NCBI GenBank assembly: GCA_017428385.1
Contig: JAFRQX010000041.1
Coordinates: forward strand, 1-64,000
DNA: 64,000 bases
Source: Clostridia bacterium
GTDB taxonomy: Bacteria > Bacillota > Clostridia > Christensenellales > Aristaeellaceae
Direction of reading: 5' to 3'
The notes below the pieces were generated by a model. The model did not search any database and was not told where the DNA came from. It was given only the letters and a program-made list of their open reading frames with translations. Positions 61,182 to 64,000 of the stretch are shown here, one piece after another (position 1 is the stretch's first letter; each line of letters begins with the position of its first letter). Both the position numbers and the translations under genes were made by a program.

Positions 61182-62645
61182 ATGCCCTGTACAACAGTGC
61201 TGGTGGGACGGAAAGCCAGCAACGACGGTTCCACAATGATCGCCCGGACGGACGACGGCCACTTTGACGTGAAGAAGCTGATCAAGGTGAACCCCAAGGA
61301 TCAGCCGAAGAAATACAAGAGCAAGATTTCCCACGTGGAGATTGACCTGCCGGAGAATCCGCTGGGCTACACTTCCTGCCCCAGCGTGGATCCGAAAGAA
61401 GGAATCTGGGCGGCCACGGGGATCAACGAGGCTAACGTAGGCATGACCGCCACGGAGACCATCACCTCCAATCCCCGGGTGCTGGCAGCGGATCCGCTGG
61501 TGGTATACCGGAAGGCAAAAAGCCGGAAGGAAAAGGACGTTCCCGGCGGTATCGGGGAAGAAGACATTGTGGTGCTGGTGCTGCCCTATATCCGCACAGC
61601 CCGGGAAGGCGTGGAGCGGCTGGGAAAACTGCTGGAGCAGTACGGAACCTATGAATCCAACGGCATCGCCTTCAACGACGAGCATGAGGTCTGGTGGCTG
61701 GAAACCATCGGCGGACATCACTGGATGGCCCGGCGGATTCCGGAAGACCGGGTGGTCATTATGCCGAACCAGTTCGGCATGGATGAGTTTGACCTGAAGG
61801 ACGCCTTCGACAAGCAGGAAGCGCATCTGTGCTCCGCAGACCTGAAGGAGTTCATCCGGGATAATCACCTGGACCTGAACCAGGACGGAAAGTTCAATCC
61901 GCGGAATATCTTCGGCAGCCGCCGGGATATGGATCATATCTACAATACACCCCGGGCCTGGTTCATGGGCCGGTACCTGACCCCGACGGGCTACAGCTGG
62001 GACGGACCGAACGCGGAATTCACCCCGGAAAGCGATAATATTCCCTGGAGCCTGAAGCCGGACCGGAAGGTGGCGGCGGAGGACGTGAAATACATGCTGT
62101 CCAGCCACTACCAGGGAACTCCCTACGATCCCTATATCGGACGGGACACTGGCTGCCGGGGGATGTACCGGTCCATCGGCATCAACCGGACCGGGGTGAC
62201 CAGCATCTGCCAGATCCGGCCGGACGTTCCGGACGCTATTAAGGGAATCGAATGGATTGTATTCGGTTCCACGACCTTCGGAGCCGCCCTGCCGGTGTAC
62301 ACGAACGTCAGCGTGATGCCGGACTACCTGAGCAAGGTGACGCTGGATACTTCCACGGAGAACTACTACTGGAGCAGCCGGCTGATCGGCGCGCTGGCGG
62401 ATCCCTGCTATGCTTCCACCGTACAGAATATCGAACGGTATGAACTGACCGTGATGACAAAAGCCCGGACGCTGATCCGGGAATACGACCGGAAGATGAC
62501 GGAATCCGGCAATTTCTCCCTGACGGAAGAAGCCAATGAGAAGCTCAGCGCCATGGCGAAGGAGGAGACGATCTCCACCCTGAACAAGGTGCTGCTGACA
62601 GCCAGCGAAAAGATGAAGAACGGCTATAACCTGGCGGACAACTGA
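61182..62645 (+). CDS. C69-family dipeptidase
   Basis: The 487-residue product resembles PepD-type dipeptidases, N-terminal nucleophile hydrolases that split dipeptides. The start MPCTTVLVGRKASNDG places the nucleophile Cys at position 3, after removal of Met-Pro. Other family text: GMTATETITSNP near 88 and NGIAFNDEHEVWWLETIGGH near 162. No signal peptide, so cytoplasmic. GGAGGAAG precedes ATG 61182. It ends at a bidirectional terminator shared with the next gene. Confidence 0.88.
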   Translation: MPCTTVLVGRKASNDGSTMIARTDDGHFDVKKLIKVNPKDQPKKYKSKISHVEIDLPENPLGYTSCPSVDPKEGIWAATGINEANVGMTATETITSNPRVLAADPLVVYRKAKSRKEKDVPGGIGEEDIVVLVLPYIRTAREGVERLGKLLEQYGTYESNGIAFNDEHEVWWLETIGGHHWMARRIPEDRVVIMPNQFGMDEFDLKDAFDKQEAHLCSADLKEFIRDNHLDLNQDGKFNPRNIFGSRRDMDHIYNTPRAWFMGRYLTPTGYSWDGPNAEFTPESDNIPWSLKPDRKVAAEDVKYMLSSHYQGTPYDPYIGRDTGCRGMYRSIGINRTGVTSICQIRPDVPDAIKGIEWIVFGSTTFGAALPVYTNVSVMPDYLSKVTLDTSTENYYWSSRLIGALADPCYASTVQNIERYELTVMTKARTLIREYDRKMTESGNFSLTEEANEKLSAMAKEETISTLNKVLLTASEKMKNGYNLADN

Positions 62646-62664
62646 GCCGGAAAACCGTATGAAG

Positions 62665-62697
62665 AAACCCGCCCGTTCGGGATGAACGGGCGGGTTT
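62665..62697. terminator. Bidirectional terminator
   Basis: AAACCCGCCCGTTC/GAACGGGCGGGTTT, 14-bp perfect stem, between convergent genes. Confidence 0.9.
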
Positions 62698-62716
62698 TTA
62701 CTATAACCGAAAATAA

Positions 62717-64000
62717 TCAGGCGTTATCCACGCCGGTGACGGTGACGCCCTGCAGGCGGGTGACGGAAGGAATCAGCATGGTGTTATACTGCCGGGATTC
62801 CTTCGAGAAACGCATGGTTTTCAGCAGTTCAGGGAAGCTGCCGGAGACGGAACCGCCGCAGACAGGGGTAACTTTGCCGCCCTGGTGCAGATAGGCCAGA
62901 CGGATTTCACCGGCAATGTCGCCTGTGATGCTGTCCACCTGAAAATCGGAAAACTCCACAACCTCCAGGAAGTCGCCGGTGCGGAGATCCGCTTCGGATT
63001 CCGTTCCGCCGATCACCTCAATATTGGAAGGAATGAAGGACGATTCCATGCCCAGGTACTGGCTGAACTGGCGGCCGCCCATATAACTGACAGCCTTGCC
63101 GTGGTCGATCAGGGTGAGGTCCCGGATGGGAGCGCCTTCTTCGTCATAAGCCACATTGCGGGAAGAGTTGGGCAGGGAACGCACGGAGCACATGGTCAGG
63201 TTTTCCGGCGCGACCATATCCCCGATCTTCCAGTCGGACATGCCGCGGTATACCATGGACGCATACAGCTTCGAAGCAAAGAAGCGGTACAGCTCCACAG
63301 ACGGATCGGTCGCAAAAACCACATCCGGTTTGTCCAGCGCGGGGGTGGGGACGGTAATCAGCCGGTCCCGGCCATAGGTGAGGGTTTCCTTCAGTTCCCG
63401 GGTCAGCTGCTCCCGGTCACAGGTGCCGGCTTTGAGCATACGATACAGCTCGATTTCGTGACCGTCTTTCCGGGCGTTGATGACCGCTTCCACCATGGAA
63501 GACGGATGGACGGTGGTTACGTCAATGCCTTCGCTGTTCAGGAAATGGCGGGTGATTTTATTGACATAGATTTCATAGCTGTTCAGGTCTTCCGTGACAG
63601 TTTCCGGTATAGAGGCGAGGGTGCGGATGAAATCACCGCTGATAGCTTCCAGGTCAATATTTTCCGCCTGGCCTTTGGTTTCCGCCTGGCAGGGCTTATT
63701 CAGCGTATAGAAGGGATTGCGCACATAGGAAGCGTCACTGCACAGACCTTCCACGGCCCGGCGCATTTCTTCTTCTGTGGCATCAGAAGGGATGGACGCG
63801 CTCGCGGAACCGAGACAATCGTCAAACTTTTTATACACTTTGACGTTGAAAGTGCGCACATCCTTGGCCCGGTGCTGGTCCAGGCTATGACGGATGAAGT
63901 AAAACTCCCAGCCCTTTTCTTCTTCATCCGCGACTTCCCAGGCATCAGCCCCGGAAGTTTTCAACACATTCAGCAGCGTATCAAGCGCTGTTTTTTTCAT
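62717..64000 (-). CDS. TldD/PmbA-family protein
   Basis: The 427-residue product resembles the TldE/PmbA branch: an N-terminal helix pair (LLNVLKTSGADAWEVADEEE) and a C-terminal region with VRSLPNSSRN near 268 and the VVEFSDFQVDSITGDIAGEIRL-like barrel strand (key residues D-S-I-T-G-D) near 370-390. In the TldD/TldE pair, TldD carries the zinc HExxxH motif; I see none here, consistent with the TldE partner. ATG 64000 is the last base of the window, so no ribosome binding site can be checked and the true start may lie beyond the window. Confidence 0.8.
   Translation of the reverse strand: MKKTALDTLLNVLKTSGADAWEVADEEEKGWEFYFIRHSLDQHRAKDVRTFNVKVYKKFDDCLGSASASIPSDATEEEMRRAVEGLCSDASYVRNPFYTLNKPCQAETKGQAENIDLEAISGDFIRTLASIPETVTEDLNSYEIYVNKITRHFLNSEGIDVTTVHPSSMVEAVINARKDGHEIELYRMLKAGTCDREQLTRELKETLTYGRDRLITVPTPALDKPDVVFATDPSVELYRFFASKLYASMVYRGMSDWKIGDMVAPENLTMCSVRSLPNSSRNVAYDEEGAPIRDLTLIDHGKAVSYMGGRQFSQYLGMESSFIPSNIEVIGGTESEADLRTGDFLEVVEFSDFQVDSITGDIAGEIRLAYLHQGGKVTPVCGGSVSGSFPELLKTMRFSKESRQYNTMLIPSVTRLQGVTVTGVDNA

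Overview
The window looks like a chromosomal segment of an anaerobic gut- or rumen-type member of the Clostridia (Bacillota). Support: strong AGGAGG ribosome binding sites with frequent GTG/TTG starts, a CtsR box before clpB, LytTR and Crp/Fnr regulators, ECF sigma/anti-sigma pairs, a GH53 galactanase, an msm/mal-type sugar importer, and methionine synthase with a separate reactivation protein. Most genes are G+C-rich, but about 37.7-43.8 kb is visibly A/T-richer. No rRNA, tRNA, CRISPR array, transposase or integrase was recognised. The exact genus cannot be told from the sequence.

Layout. 0.5-6.2 kb: a membrane protein, a secreted M16C metallopeptidase with SLH-like C-terminal repeats and a small membrane-anchored protein, separated by dispersed palindromic repeats. 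6.4-12 kb: a cation/proton antiporter, a Crp/Fnr regulator with a perfect palindrome before a divergent ferredoxin gene, and a three-gene cluster (ATC-hydrolase-like, membrane protein, BAAT-type hydrolase). 12-19.7 kb: cysteine synthase, a secreted NlpC/P60-like protein, a histone-H1-like protein, the metF - reactivation protein - metH operon and a secreted phosphodiester glycosidase. 20-27.5 kb: ald-helicase, a NUDIX hydrolase, a short alanyl-tRNA synthetase and aconitase. 27.7-32.7 kb: a LytTR two-component system facing a small secreted protein across a direct-repeat operator, a membrane protein, and the RsuA-like and RsmC-like rRNA modification pair.

32.9-43.8 kb is the accessory heart of the window: an AraC-HTH/phosphotransferase fusion, three sigma/anti-sigma modules within 9.5 kb, and a six-gene run in which two small secreted proteins bracket a secreted 364-residue protein and a two-permease ABC transporter. 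It is preceded by a structured leader carrying a possible 28-residue very basic peptide. This is the best candidate for an undescribed system; a bacteriocin-like or cell-envelope effector with its ABC transporter and a dedicated sigma switch is a reasonable but unproven reading.

43.8-64 kb: clpB under a CtsR-type site, a class A PBP with an acidic N-terminal tail, a CvpA-like protein, a maltodextrin-type ABC importer whose binding protein ends in a SusE/F-like domain, GH53 galactanase, a GH13 amylase, a C69 dipeptidase and a TldD/PmbA-family protein. These form a polysaccharide uptake and degradation block.

The intergenic DNA is full of structured repeats: at least nine copies of a hairpin whose outer stem covaries, fourteen period-7 arrays that often begin at stop codons, two arrays of consecutive small hairpins joined by a GTGAAAT-like linker, and two identical 75-bp palindromes.
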